Shown: positions 17,892 to 25,833 of the stretch, one piece after another
How the letters are laid out: each line of letters begins with the position of its first letter
Position numbering within the stretch: the stretch's first letter is position 1
Assembly (NCBI GenBank): GCA_937904325.1
Contig: CALGTK010000440.1
Coordinates: 1-32,564 of the forward strand
Source: an uncultured Planctomyces sp.
GTDB lineage: Bacteria; Planctomycetota; Planctomycetia; Planctomycetales; Planctomycetaceae
Length of the DNA stretch: 32,564 nucleotides
Direction of reading: 5' to 3'
Made by a program: the position numbers and the translations under genes
Notes under the pieces: generated by a model
The model's input: the letters and a program-made list of their open reading frames with translations, nothing else
What the model was told of the DNA's origin: nothing
Databases searched by the model: none

Positions 17892-18314
17892 TTACACCGA
17901 AACGTTCAGACCAAGTCCCGCTCCGCCAGCACCACCTGCTCCCGCGGGAGGCTGCGCACCAGCTGCTTCGACAGAAAGATTGATGTCTCCGCCCTGGGCG
18001 AGACCGCCGGCCATCGCGAGACCCGCAAGAAATCCCGCCGCGGCGCTTCCACCAGACTTCTCGTCATCTTTGCCGCCAGCCGCGTTGGACAGCATGAGAG
18101 CGATGAGAATCTCAGCCGAGCTGAAATCTTTCATTGCGTCGACCAGCGACTGCATGTTCTGAGGCATGCCTGGTTGCGTTGTTGCGCCGGGGGCAGCTGG
18201 TGATCCGGCGGGAGCCCCTGCAGAAGCACCAGCGGCACCTCCAATTCCCGCTGCTCCGCCCATGCCAGCAGCACCTCCACCCATTCCAACTCCACCTGCT
18301 CCCGAAATACTCAT
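17892..18314 (-). CDS. Gly/Ala-rich small protein of unknown function
   Basis: A 140-residue protein dominated by Gly and Ala. The N-terminal 50 residues contain near-repeats of the type GGAAG[MI]. A single ordered-looking segment near residues 55-75 (LVDAMKDFSSAEILIALML) could form an amphipathic helix. A Lys/Asp-rich patch (GGKDDEKSGG) and a hydrophobic stretch AAAGFLAGLAMAGGLAQGG follow, then a Gly-rich tail. There is no signal peptide. A strong GAGGG lies seven bases before the ATG, which supports real translation. It is tail to tail with the epimerase gene (26 bases apart). Composition resembles harpin-like or other export-prone glycine-rich proteins, but I do not assign a family. Confidence 0.65.
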   Translation of the reverse strand: MSISGAGGVGMGGGAAGMGGAAGIGGAAGASAGAPAGSPAAPGATTQPGMPQNMQSLVDAMKDFSSAEILIALMLSNAAGGKDDEKSGGSAAAGFLAGLAMAGGLAQGGDINLSVEAAGAQPPAGAGGAGGAGLGLNVSV

Positions 18315-18541
18315 GACATTACCCTCAAGGCCTACGGATTGAGACTCAACGGAGAACCATTAAGCAATTCGAGCGCCGAGAGCGTGCCATAGCGTGTAAT
18401 TTCGGCTGTAAACTCCAGCCGTTATTGAACTTGCAATTATTTCGAGTGACGGTCCTCACGTTGCGGCGTGGCAACGTTATCTGCCAGCGGCAACAACATT
18501 GTTGACTTTAGTCATCATCGCCTGGCGACCGTGCATCAACC

Positions 18542-18715
18542 ATGAACAGGCTTACCGCAACCCATCCAGAATCGTTTGACCACTATTCTGATCGACCTGT
18601 TATTGAGGCTCTCAGTGGCGTGCCTGTCTGTGAGGCGTCTCTTTCCTTCGCCGAATTTCTGCGAGGTCAGCTTCAAAAATTCGTAATTGCTACTTTGAAT
18701 GAGGACGAGCCATGA
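18542..18715 (+). CDS. Small hypothetical protein, 57 residues
   Basis: A short open frame, starting MNRLTATHPESFDHYSDRPV and ending in an acidic tail, whose stop overlaps the presumed start of the PilZ-like pseudogene (ATGA at 18712-18715). Such an overlap is typical of coupled genes. The composition is ordinary for a protein, with a plausible helix around SLSFAEFLRGQLQKFVIATL. No clear ribosome-binding site or known domain is present, and its partner is decayed. It may be a surviving small gene or chance. Confidence 0.35.
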   Translation: MNRLTATHPESFDHYSDRPVIEALSGVPVCEASLSFAEFLRGQLQKFVIATLNEDEP

Positions 18716-19209
18716 CCGCCATAGCCAACCTGACATCAAGTCCTGCATCGTCAGCGAAATTACTGGATGAAGTTATATCAATCATTCGCAAGTCAGACTC
18801 ACTATGCGTGATCTGGTATTGATGGTGCGAACTGTTGAACGACCGAAATACGCACAGCGTCTCGTTTCCTGAACGCCTCCACGTGGTCGGTCTGAGCATA
18901 AATTCCGACATCGAATCAGTTCATGCAGGATTTCAAACCGATTCATGTCTCGGGCCGCGACATCTCGATTGATGGAATTTCGTTTCAGCACCAGGTCTCC
19001 ATCCGACATCGAATACGTGGCTGTTAGGTACCGGGACTCTCGTTACAAAAATGTCGTGGTGTCGCTTCGAACGTGAAGGTCACTAAATCAGCGGTAGCCG
19101 GCTTACGTTCGATCCGCAACTCTATTTCAAGCTGGATATCGACCAGGACATGCTTGAGTCTACGAAGCGGTCTGTGTGCTTACGTGGCCTTGGACTCATG
19201 CAGTGGTAG
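18712..19209 (+). pseudogene. PilZ-like domain protein, degraded by frameshifts and stop codons
   Basis: A coherent protein of about 165 codons can be followed across three frames. It starts with MTAIANLTSSPASSAKLLDE and SIIRKSDSLC, passes an in-frame TGA at 18820-18822, and continues as ELLNDRNTHSVSFPERLHVV. It then shifts one base to FKPIHVSGRDISIDGISFQH, the R-D-I-S-x-x-G core typical of PilZ c-di-GMP-binding domains. It shifts again to EYVAVRYRDSRYKN, and a third time at an A run near 19047-19051 to WCRFEREGH. A TAA at 19084 interrupts the following ISGSRLTFD. Three +1 shifts bring the total back to a multiple of three. The family call rests on the RDIS motif and the WCRF-ISGS strand pattern and is moderately certain. 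The gene cannot make a full protein. Confidence 0.55.
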
Positions 19210-19218
19210 AAGCTCGCG

Positions 19219-19815
19219 TTACCAGGCGGGCATTCCGTCGACGAGTGTCTGACGCGCCAGATCGAGCAAACGCTCATCATGGACCCACTCGCGATCGACC
19301 TTTCCGCGATCAATCTGCACTGCAAGCTGACTGCCACCGACAATTTCGGAGTCCTCATCGAAGTAGCCGTCGTTCGCGAGGCTAGCGATTAGCAGGTCAA
19401 CGTCTGCTCGTTGGATCGTCAACTGCCTGGCGTCGCTATAAAGAAGTGCGGCAGGGCCACGCCGGTCACTCAGCGTCAGGGTTAACAAGGCCAGCGAAGC
19501 ATCACCCCGTGGCGGCGGACACTCGATGTTCAGCCGGGCTTCTGACCAGGATGATTCTGCCGCCACAGGCTGTACGGTCTGAGCTTCTACACCGATGTCG
19601 GATGCTTCGGCGAAACTCCGGCCAAGAAGCTGGTCAGCGCGTTTGAAGTGATACTCTGCCTGAAAGCGTTCGAATTTCGGCGCTCCGGTCTGAGTGACTT
19701 CCAACTTCTGAACCGATTGGCAGCCGCTCACCACGAGGACTGCCGTCAAACTTGCTGTGACCAGTAATTTTCGCCGTGTCAGTGCAGTACTAATCTCGGT
19801 TTCAATGCCCGCCAC
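19219..19815 (-). CDS. Small lipoprotein of unknown function, coupled to the repeat-protein gene
   Basis: A 198-residue protein whose N-terminus carries twin arginines (TRRKLL), a hydrophobic core and the lipobox VVSGC near residue 32, so it is predicted to be exported and lipid-anchored. The mature part is mixed alpha/beta with no motif I recognise. Notable segments are FQAEYHFKRADQLLG, ARLNIECPPPRGDASLALLT and VDLLIASLANDGYFDEDSEI. The GTG start at 19815 lies two bases after the stop of the calcium-binding repeat protein, so the two are very probably co-transcribed and translationally coupled. No strong Shine-Dalgarno is visible, which fits coupling. A role in anchoring or displaying the repeat protein is inference. 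Confidence 0.7.
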   Translation of the reverse strand: MAGIETEISTALTRRKLLVTASLTAVLVVSGCQSVQKLEVTQTGAPKFERFQAEYHFKRADQLLGRSFAEASDIGVEAQTVQPVAAESSWSEARLNIECPPPRGDASLALLTLTLSDRRGPAALLYSDARQLTIQRADVDLLIASLANDGYFDEDSEIVGGSQLAVQIDRGKVDREWVHDERLLDLARQTLVDGMPAW

Positions 19816-19817
19816 TT

Positions 19818-22361
19818 TTAAAGGTCCAGGTCGGCGAGCAACGATGCGGCAATCGAGAACTGCTCGTCGATATCGGCCGCAACCGTATTGCTCCCGAAGC
19901 TGTCGATGCCCTGGTTTCCGGCGAGCGTGTCTGCACCGCTGTTGCCATGCACAAAGTCGTTACCGTCTCCACCAAGCACGATATCATTTCCACCACCGCC
20001 CCGCGCTGAGTCGTTACCGTCTCCGCCGAGTACAGTGTCAGTGCCCGATGCTCCCAGAACCAGGTCGTTGCCATCCATCCCGGTCATCAGGTCGTTGCCC
20101 GATCCACCATTCATCGAGTCATTGCCGTTGCCACCGTTCATGGTGTCATCGCCAGCGTCTCCGTTCAGGGTGTCTCGATCATCGCCACCTCGGAGCCGGT
20201 CGTTACCGTCGTCACCGTTCAGTCTGTCACTGCCGGTTCCGCCGTCGAGCGTATCGTTACCCTGCTTGCCGCGAAGGTCATCGTTGCCGTGGCCACCTTC
20301 GATGGTGTCATCGCCGGTTCCGCCGTTCAGCAGGTCGTCGTCTCGACCGCCGAGCAATGTGTCGTTGCCCGATTCGCCCATGACTGAGTCGTCACCTGCA
20401 TCACCAGAGATAATGTCACTGTTGGCACCGCCGAGCAATGTGTCGTTGCCGTTGCCGCCAGTGATGACGTCGTTCTGCTCACCGCCGTCGATATTGTCAT
20501 CTCCGTCTCCGCCGTCGATGCTGTCATCACCGTCCTGGCCAGTGATGTTGTCGTTGCCGCTATCGCCCTGCAGTGTGTCGTTTTCTTCACTGCCAGTGAG
20601 TGTGTCATCGCCGAACCCGCCTCGCAGAATCATTGCCGCTCCGTTGAGCGTCGCCCCAGCAGCACTGATCGTGTCGTTGTTCAAGCCGCCGTCCACTTCA
20701 ATCGTCATGCCGGCCGCAGCAGTCAACGTGCCGACAGTAACTGTGTCGTTACCGCCGAGCGTTGAAATCAATACACGTGAAACCGAGGACTCGACCGTAG
20801 CCGTCGCTCCGGAAGCAGTAAGGGTAACGCCAGTGCCAGTCGCGGGAGTACCAATCACTACGCTGTCTACACCGCTGGTTCCTCGAAGCTCAACAGTGTC
20901 GCCACCTTCCTGAGAAGTGAAGACGTCCTGTCCCTGACCAACTCCCCAGCGAATCGTGTCGGTGCCCTGGCCGCCGTCCACCGTGTCGTTACCACCCTGC
21001 CCATCGAGCGTGTCGTTGCCTGATCCGCCCAGAATCGAATCATTGCCTGCTCCACCTCGGGCGAAGTCGTCGCCTGGTCCAGCCAGGATGGTGTCGTTTC
21101 CTGATTGTCCGTTGAGCGTGTCATTACCCACGGCGATTGAGGCAATAAAGCTTTCTTCACCGATGATCAGGTCGTTGCCGGCTCCTCCGAAAACATTGTC
21201 GTTGCCGTCTCCGCCTTCGATGTTGTCGTTACCCGAGTTTCCGTTAAGCAGGTCGTTGCCAGACTCACCCAGGAGAGTGTCCTGCCCGCCGCCACCGAAG
21301 ATCGTGTCACTACCTCGCCCGCCTGACAATGAGTCATTACCCAGACCACCCTGAATTGTGTCCGCACCGGCGAACGTACTGAACTGATCATCGCCGAGGA
21401 CAACGTCGTCACCGTCGCCTGCGTCGAGCAGGTCGTTTCCACTATCTCCCGACATTGTGTCGTTGCCGGAGTGACCACGTATGATGTCGTTACCATTTCC
21501 GCCTGTCAGCGAGTCAGTTCCGCCACCGCCGAAGACCGTATCGTTGCCATCGTCGCCACTGACGACATCATTGCCGCCCATCCCATCAACAAAGTCATCA
21601 CCAGTCAGGCCCATGATGGTGTCATTGCCCTGGCCGCCAAGAAGCGAGTCGTTACCACCACCCAGGAAGCCAGGGGTGTCGCCGATGACTCGGTCATTAC
21701 CGTCGCCGGCATCGACCGTGTCAGAACCAATCGAGCCATCGATCGTGTCCTGACCGTCACCAGCCAGGACGCTATCGTCGCCCGATCCCGCACTGATGTC
21801 ATCGTTGCCGTCGCCACCGAGGAGAGTATCGTTGGCAAGACCACCATTGATGATGTCGTTACCGTCTCCGCCATCGATCCGGTTCGCTCCGTCAAGGCCC
21901 GTGATGATGTCGTTACCGTCGCCACCGAGCAGCGTGTCGTCGATATTCAGACTGCCGGTGATTGTGTCGTCACCCGCTCCGCCATCAACGCTCACCGACG
22001 TCAGTGAAGTGAAGCCGCTGGAGACGACTCCCGACAGATTGATCAGGTTGGCTCCATCTCCGCCGGTGACTCGAATCCCGCGAACCAGGCTGGCCGGGAC
22101 ACCCGCGACTGAGGTCTCGATCTGCCCGTTGACAAGCACCTGTACAAAATTGGTATTGGCTGGGTCACGTCGAACCGTGATCGCCTCGTCGGCGTCGGAA
22201 GTGACGATCAGCTCATTAGCAATGAAGAAGGTCGAGACCGACAGATTCGTGCGATCTTCAAGGACCTCCGATGGTGACCAGTCACGCAAGTCGGCGCGGC
22301 GTCGACTCTTGATACGGGTAACTCGATTGCGAAGTGCTTCCAGCCAGGGGTTGATCTGCAT
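19818..22361 (-). CDS. RTX-like calcium-binding repeat protein with planctomycete LEDR leader
   Basis: A protein of about 847 residues built mainly from glycine- and aspartate-rich nonapeptides of the G-G-x-G-x-D-x-L/I type (for example GGDGNDIITG, GGSGNDTLDG), which form calcium-bound beta-rolls. The N-terminus (MQINPWLEALRNRVTRIKSR, then RRADLRDW) leads to VLEDRTNLSVSTF near residue 60, a leader pattern common in large extracellular planctomycete proteins. Two regions without repeats, near residues 70-130 and near 490-560 (DVFTSQEGGDTVELRGTSGV), look like beta-sandwich inserts. The C-terminus is SFGSNTVAADIDEQFSIAAS followed by a short Leu/Asp-rich end. ATG 22361 is chosen because GGG lies five bases upstream; ATG 22370 is possible. 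No type I secretion genes are nearby. It is likely a surface or secreted structural or adhesive protein. Confidence 0.88.
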   Translation of the reverse strand: MQINPWLEALRNRVTRIKSRRRADLRDWSPSEVLEDRTNLSVSTFFIANELIVTSDADEAITVRRDPANTNFVQVLVNGQIETSVAGVPASLVRGIRVTGGDGANLINLSGVVSSGFTSLTSVSVDGGAGDDTITGSLNIDDTLLGGDGNDIITGLDGANRIDGGDGNDIINGGLANDTLLGGDGNDDISAGSGDDSVLAGDGQDTIDGSIGSDTVDAGDGNDRVIGDTPGFLGGGNDSLLGGQGNDTIMGLTGDDFVDGMGGNDVVSGDDGNDTVFGGGGTDSLTGGNGNDIIRGHSGNDTMSGDSGNDLLDAGDGDDVVLGDDQFSTFAGADTIQGGLGNDSLSGGRGSDTIFGGGGQDTLLGESGNDLLNGNSGNDNIEGGDGNDNVFGGAGNDLIIGEESFIASIAVGNDTLNGQSGNDTILAGPGDDFARGGAGNDSILGGSGNDTLDGQGGNDTVDGGQGTDTIRWGVGQGQDVFTSQEGGDTVELRGTSGVDSVVIGTPATGTGVTLTASGATATVESSVSRVLISTLGGNDTVTVGTLTAAAGMTIEVDGGLNNDTISAAGATLNGAAMILRGGFGDDTLTGSEENDTLQGDSGNDNITGQDGDDSIDGGDGDDNIDGGEQNDVITGGNGNDTLLGGANSDIISGDAGDDSVMGESGNDTLLGGRDDDLLNGGTGDDTIEGGHGNDDLRGKQGNDTLDGGTGSDRLNGDDGNDRLRGGDDRDTLNGDAGDDTMNGGNGNDSMNGGSGNDLMTGMDGNDLVLGASGTDTVLGGDGNDSARGGGGNDIVLGGDGNDFVHGNSGADTLAGNQGIDSFGSNTVAADIDEQFSIAASLLADLDL
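19880..22000 (-). repeat. Tandem 27-base coding repeats of the beta-roll protein
   Basis: The interior of the repeat-protein gene is built from degenerate units of about 27 bases (nine codons), seen on the plus strand as recurrent TCGTTGCC/GTCATTACC-(N)-CCGCC blocks. The array is interrupted around 20620-20960 by a non-repeat insert. Such DNA is prone to slippage and recombination, so copy number may differ between strains. Confidence 0.8.
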
Positions 22362-22370
22362 GTGACCCAT

Positions 22371-22757
22371 CCGTGGGATAAGAGAATCCTGCGTCAGTAC
22401 ACTCGATTGAGTGCCGGAATTGTTCCGGACGGATGGTGGGTGAAAGGGGTACAGTCGCATCCTGCGATCGCACAATACTCACCAGGCAAACCATCCGTTG
22501 CTCACTATCGACATGTGAGAATCGGATTCGCTGACATTGCTGATAAACGCCCTGGACTTCACCTGACCGGAGAACCTTCAGCAGCCCGCAAAATGCCCCG
22601 AGTCTTCCTGGACTAACATCTGGCAGCAGAAGCGTGGATTGTAATCGGACTCGGGTCTATTTGTTTGTGGTCTTTGATAGTGGATTTGCACGACTCGCGA
22701 TCCAGATATCGGGAGTATGAGCCAACGCGCACAAACTGCAGAAAGCAGTTCGATGCG
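22371..22757 (-). other. Region upstream of the repeat-protein gene
   Basis: About 390 bases between the repeat-protein start and the end of a small hypothetical gene. It should hold the promoter of the repeat-protein/lipoprotein pair. I see no RNA gene, strong hairpin or supported coding sequence in it. Confidence 0.35.
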
Positions 22758-23063
22758 CTATTTGACTTTCTTAATCGCAAAGCTCAGATCGACGACGCTA
22801 CAAAACGTAAATGGTCTATCGATCGGCAACGGACACGGGGTCAATCGCCCGGTCATGCCCTGGCCAGTGATCTCTGCACAGATTCGGTCAGTCAATTCGG
22901 AGACAAGTTCGTCACGTTCGAGTCCCAGTTGCTCTCGAACCATTCTGACCTCGTTGAGAACAAATTCGGCTAGTGAGCCGGTGCCGCAGCTAATCCGAAC
23001 AACTCGTCGAACGAAGCGAGTGAGCCCTGCTTCACACCGTGACTCAAAATGCGTGGCCGCCAT
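22758..23063 (-). CDS. Hypothetical 101-residue protein downstream of hslU
   Basis: A minus-strand open frame that starts at ATG and has an ordinary protein composition. It opens MAATHFESRCEAGLTRFVRR, then contains a probable helix around SLAEFVLNEVRMVREQLGLE and SELTDRICAEITG. The last 30 residues look less ordered. No ribosome-binding site is evident and I recognise no family. It lies 191 bases after hslU in the same direction. The overlapping plus-strand reading is Ser/Arg-rich and looks like a shadow, which favours this strand. Confidence 0.4.
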   Translation of the reverse strand: MAATHFESRCEAGLTRFVRRVVRISCGTGSLAEFVLNEVRMVREQLGLERDELVSELTDRICAEITGQGMTGRLTPCPLPIDRPFTFCSVVDLSFAIKKVK

Positions 23064-23254
23064 ATCATAGCTGTTAAGACCGACGTTTCGGAAACCTTCA
23101 AATACAGTGCGGATATTTTGAAGAATTCATTAGGTAGTCTTTAACATTACGTGGTGAGTGCAGCTACTGAAACTCAGCGCTCCATCCATACAATGCACGC
23201 TGGCTACGGACGCATCGTCACTCAGGGCTTCGGCTGTGATTTGTCGATGTCCAC

Positions 23255-24706
23255 CTAAAGAATAAACTGGCTGAGGTCTTCGCCTCCGAGGATTTCACCA
23301 AGTTGCTCACGCACAGCTTCCGAGTCGATCGTCACTGTTTGTCCTTTTCTGGCGGGCGCGTCGAAGCTAACGTCTTCAAGGAGACGTTCGAGGATCGTGT
23401 GGAGCCGGCGAGCTCCAATGTTCTGTGTTGACTGATTCATTTGAAAAGCGCAGTCGGCGATTTTCTGAATGGCGTCGTCACTGAACGAGAGTTTGACGCC
23501 TTCGACTTTCAGCAGCGCTTCGTACTGCCGAAGGAGCGAAGCTTGCGGCTCCGTGAGGATCCGTACGAAGTCATCGCGGTTCAGATCAGTCAGTTCGACT
23601 CGAATTGGAAATCGGCCTTGGAGCTCCGGCATCATGTCTGAAGGCCGAGCTTTGTGAAAAGCTCCGGCCGCGATAAAGAGAATGTTGTCCGTTTTCAAAT
23701 TACCGTACTTGGTCTGGACGGTCGTCCCTTCGACAATTGGCAGGAGATCCCGCTGAACTCCCTGGCGGCTGACGTCTGGCCCTTTGGAACCTTCACCATC
23801 AACACAGACCTTGTCAATTTCATCGATGAAGACAATCCCAGATGCTTCAGCGAGGCGAACGGCTTGGTCCTGAATTGAATCCTGGTCGACGAGTTCGTCA
23901 ACGATCTGGTCAAACAAAACTTTTCTGGCGTTTTCGACGGTCATTTCCCGAGTGCGTGTCTGGCTGGGAATGAGCCGATCGAACACGTTCTGCATGCTGG
24001 GGTCCATCTGTTCCATGCCGAGTCCCGAAAACATCTGCACGCTTGCGGCTTTCTGCTCCACATTCAGTTCAACAGTGCGTTCATCCAGTTTTCCGTCGCG
24101 CAGCATCTGACGAAACTTTTCGCGAGTTCTGGCTTGACGTTCTGTGCGTTCACGTTCCTGATCGGCGCTTTCGTTCTGAGCCGGATCTGAATCTGAGAAA
24201 CCGGAATCAGCGGATTCGATACTGGGAGTTGTGGCGGAAGTACTGAAGTCCGGAATCGACAACATTGTGGGTTCAGGTGTGTCTGGTTCCGAAGACTTCA
24301 GCAGTAGATCGAGAATGCGATCTTCTACGCGAGCAAATGCTTCGTCCTCTACGTCCAGGCGGGCTTTGTCACCAACGATTCTGAGGGCGGCTTCAACGAG
24401 GTCGCGAATGATCGACTCGACATCACGACCGTAGTAGCCAACTTCGGTGTACTTGCTGGCTTCGACTTTGACGAACGGTGCGCCGGTCAGTTTGGCGAGC
24501 CTTCTGGTGATCTCGGTCTTGCCGACGCCGGTCGGACCGATCATCAGAATATTCTTGGGCGTAACTTCGCGGCGCATTTCTTCGGGAAGCTGCTTCCATC
24601 GCCAGCGATTTCGCAGCGCGATGGCAACGGCGCGTTTTGCATCGTTCTGCCCGACGATGAACTGGTCGAGTCGTTCTACAACTTCGGTCGGAATCATTTC
24701 GTACAC
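23255..24706 (-). CDS. hslU: HslU, ATPase subunit of the HslVU protease
   Basis: The AAA+ unfoldase that feeds substrates to HslV. The N-terminus MYEMIPTEVVERLDQFIVGQ aligns with the known HslU start, and GTG 24706 has GAGGA six bases upstream, so I prefer it over the ATG at 24697. Walker A is GPTGVGKT (57-64). The pore loop reads GYYG (90-93) where most HslU have GYVG. The intermediate domain is long and acidic/Arg-rich (residues about 150-200), which makes the protein 483 residues against about 443 in E. coli. Walker B is GIVFIDEIDKV, and GARRLHTILERLLED is the sensor-2 region. The C-terminus ends in LSQFIL, the tail that docks into HslV. It overlaps hslV by 13 bases and is co-transcribed with it. 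Confidence 0.97.
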   Translation of the reverse strand: MYEMIPTEVVERLDQFIVGQNDAKRAVAIALRNRWRWKQLPEEMRREVTPKNILMIGPTGVGKTEITRRLAKLTGAPFVKVEASKYTEVGYYGRDVESIIRDLVEAALRIVGDKARLDVEDEAFARVEDRILDLLLKSSEPDTPEPTMLSIPDFSTSATTPSIESADSGFSDSDPAQNESADQERERTERQARTREKFRQMLRDGKLDERTVELNVEQKAASVQMFSGLGMEQMDPSMQNVFDRLIPSQTRTREMTVENARKVLFDQIVDELVDQDSIQDQAVRLAEASGIVFIDEIDKVCVDGEGSKGPDVSRQGVQRDLLPIVEGTTVQTKYGNLKTDNILFIAAGAFHKARPSDMMPELQGRFPIRVELTDLNRDDFVRILTEPQASLLRQYEALLKVEGVKLSFSDDAIQKIADCAFQMNQSTQNIGARRLHTILERLLEDVSFDAPARKGQTVTIDSEAVREQLGEILGGEDLSQFIL

Positions 24707-25257
24707 GGAATTTCCTCGACGATAAGATTGCTGTTTGTGTAGACGTCGATGTCTGAGGCGATGGTGAGGGCTTCCCGAACAATCTTCGCCGCACTCAAGT
24801 CAGTGTGCCTTATCATTGCCTTAGCTGCGGCGACCGCGAAGTTACCGCCGGAACCAATTCCGACAATTCCATCTGTGGGCTGCACGACGTCGCCCTGGCC
24901 GCTGATCAGCAAACTGGCATCCGCGTCAACCGTGATCATCATTGCTTCAAGTTTCCGCAGGACACGGTCAGTCCGCCAGTCGCGAGCCAGCTCGGTCGCG
25001 GCTCGGGGCATGTTGCCGGGATAGTCTTTCAGCTTGGTTTCGAACCGTTCCATCAAGGCGAAAGCGTCAGCGGTTGAGCCAGCAAAGCCAACAAGGACTC
25101 GCTTGTCGAGCATCCAGCGTATCTTCTTTGTGTCCGACTTCATAATTGTGTTGCCGTAGCTGACCTGGCCGTCTCCGCCCAGCGCGACGACGCCGTCTTT
25201 GCGAACGCTGAGGATCGTCGTCGATCGCCAGATCGGGCGTTGGTTGTCGGATTTCAT
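24694..25257 (-). CDS. hslV: HslV, peptidase subunit of the HslVU protease
   Basis: A 187-residue threonine protease forming the double ring of the bacterial proteasome-like HslVU complex in the cytoplasm. The catalytic region TTILSVRKDG begins at Thr13, so the primary product carries a 12-residue propeptide (MKSDNQRPIWRS) that must be removed to free the N-terminal threonine; E. coli HslV has only the initiator Met there. GDGQVSYGNTIMK, KKIRWM and VLVGFAGSTADAF follow the family closely, and GIGSGGNFAVAAAKAM is the conserved C-terminal motif. The ATG has GGAGG nine bases upstream. It is the first gene of the hslVU operon and diverges from a secreted-protein gene. Confidence 0.97.
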   Translation of the reverse strand: MKSDNQRPIWRSTTILSVRKDGVVALGGDGQVSYGNTIMKSDTKKIRWMLDKRVLVGFAGSTADAFALMERFETKLKDYPGNMPRAATELARDWRTDRVLRKLEAMMITVDADASLLISGQGDVVQPTDGIVGIGSGGNFAVAAAKAMIRHTDLSAAKIVREALTIASDIDVYTNSNLIVEEIPCTK

Positions 25258-25833
25258 TTGTTAGTGCCTCCAGTTTTCCTGACGATATTTTACAAAAACC
25301 GATCAGCAGACCAGATTTTGGATGAAGTTTCGCTGGACAGTGCGAGCAATCCGGGGCGTCATATCAACTGGCCAGGTCACACTCAAGCTGTAGGCAGACG
25401 TTTCTAAACAGGGACAATCGAATTTAGCCAGTATTCTCAATACTAATTGAGAGACCGACCGCAAATTCTGTGTGTCAATCGATCAGTGACTTGGAAAAAT
25501 TGAGTTCCGGCTGGGAAAACTGTAGCGGCAATGTGACGTGTGACGATAACTCGTTGTGAACTCGTTGCCTTGGTCGCGGAACGACCGCGTGTTGGTTTCA
25601 AGTTTCGACTAAGTAAATGATGCGGGCTGCAGGTTTACTCGGTGAATGAGTCGATAAGCCTGCCCCATAAACGGATGACTGAAGAAGCCTCGTGGAAAGG
25701 ATTTCTGCGACTGGCCGGGTTTGAGTCTTCAGACTTGAACAGACGGTTGGAACAAGAAACTCGCGTATTCGGAACCAAAGTGTTTCGGACTGACACCCCT
25801 CAGTATCACGCGACAGATACAGGTACGGAGACC
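25258..25833 (+). other. Long intergenic region between hslV and a secreted-protein gene
   Basis: About 575 bases without a supported gene, between divergent starts. Plus-strand frames upstream of 25834 lack a signal peptide and are not continuous with a protein-like start, so they are treated as noncoding. Promoters of both flanking genes should be here. The only clear structure is the 18-base palindrome at 25435-25452. Confidence 0.4.
25435..25452 (+). promoter_or_regulatory. Operator-like palindrome
   Basis: TCTCAAT-ACTA-ATTGAGA is a perfect 7-base inverted repeat around a 4-base spacer. It lies about 180 bases upstream of hslV and 380 upstream of the divergent gene. The size and symmetry fit a dimeric regulator site, but no regulator is identified. 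Confidence 0.3.

Noticed and set aside
19888-20913. Long plus-strand open frame rich in Ser, Leu and Pro opposite the repeat-protein gene
   Set aside because: It is the antisense image of the 27-base repeat array, with low-complexity composition and no start signal.
19880-22000. Regular repeats considered as a CRISPR array
   Set aside because: Units are contiguous, degenerate and in frame with no unique spacers, and they encode glycine/aspartate nonapeptides.
20956-22365. Several further plus- and minus-strand open frames in the repeat array
   Set aside because: All are out-of-frame readings of the same repeats (Thr/Ser/Val-rich), so not genes.
22717-23070. Plus-strand 117-codon frame after the repeat-protein promoter region
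   Set aside because: Ser/Arg/Thr-rich, no recognisable motif, and opposite a more protein-like minus-strand frame.
25642-25833. N-terminal extension of the secreted-protein frame
   Set aside because: It would place 64 polar residues before a clear signal peptide that begins at ATG 25834.
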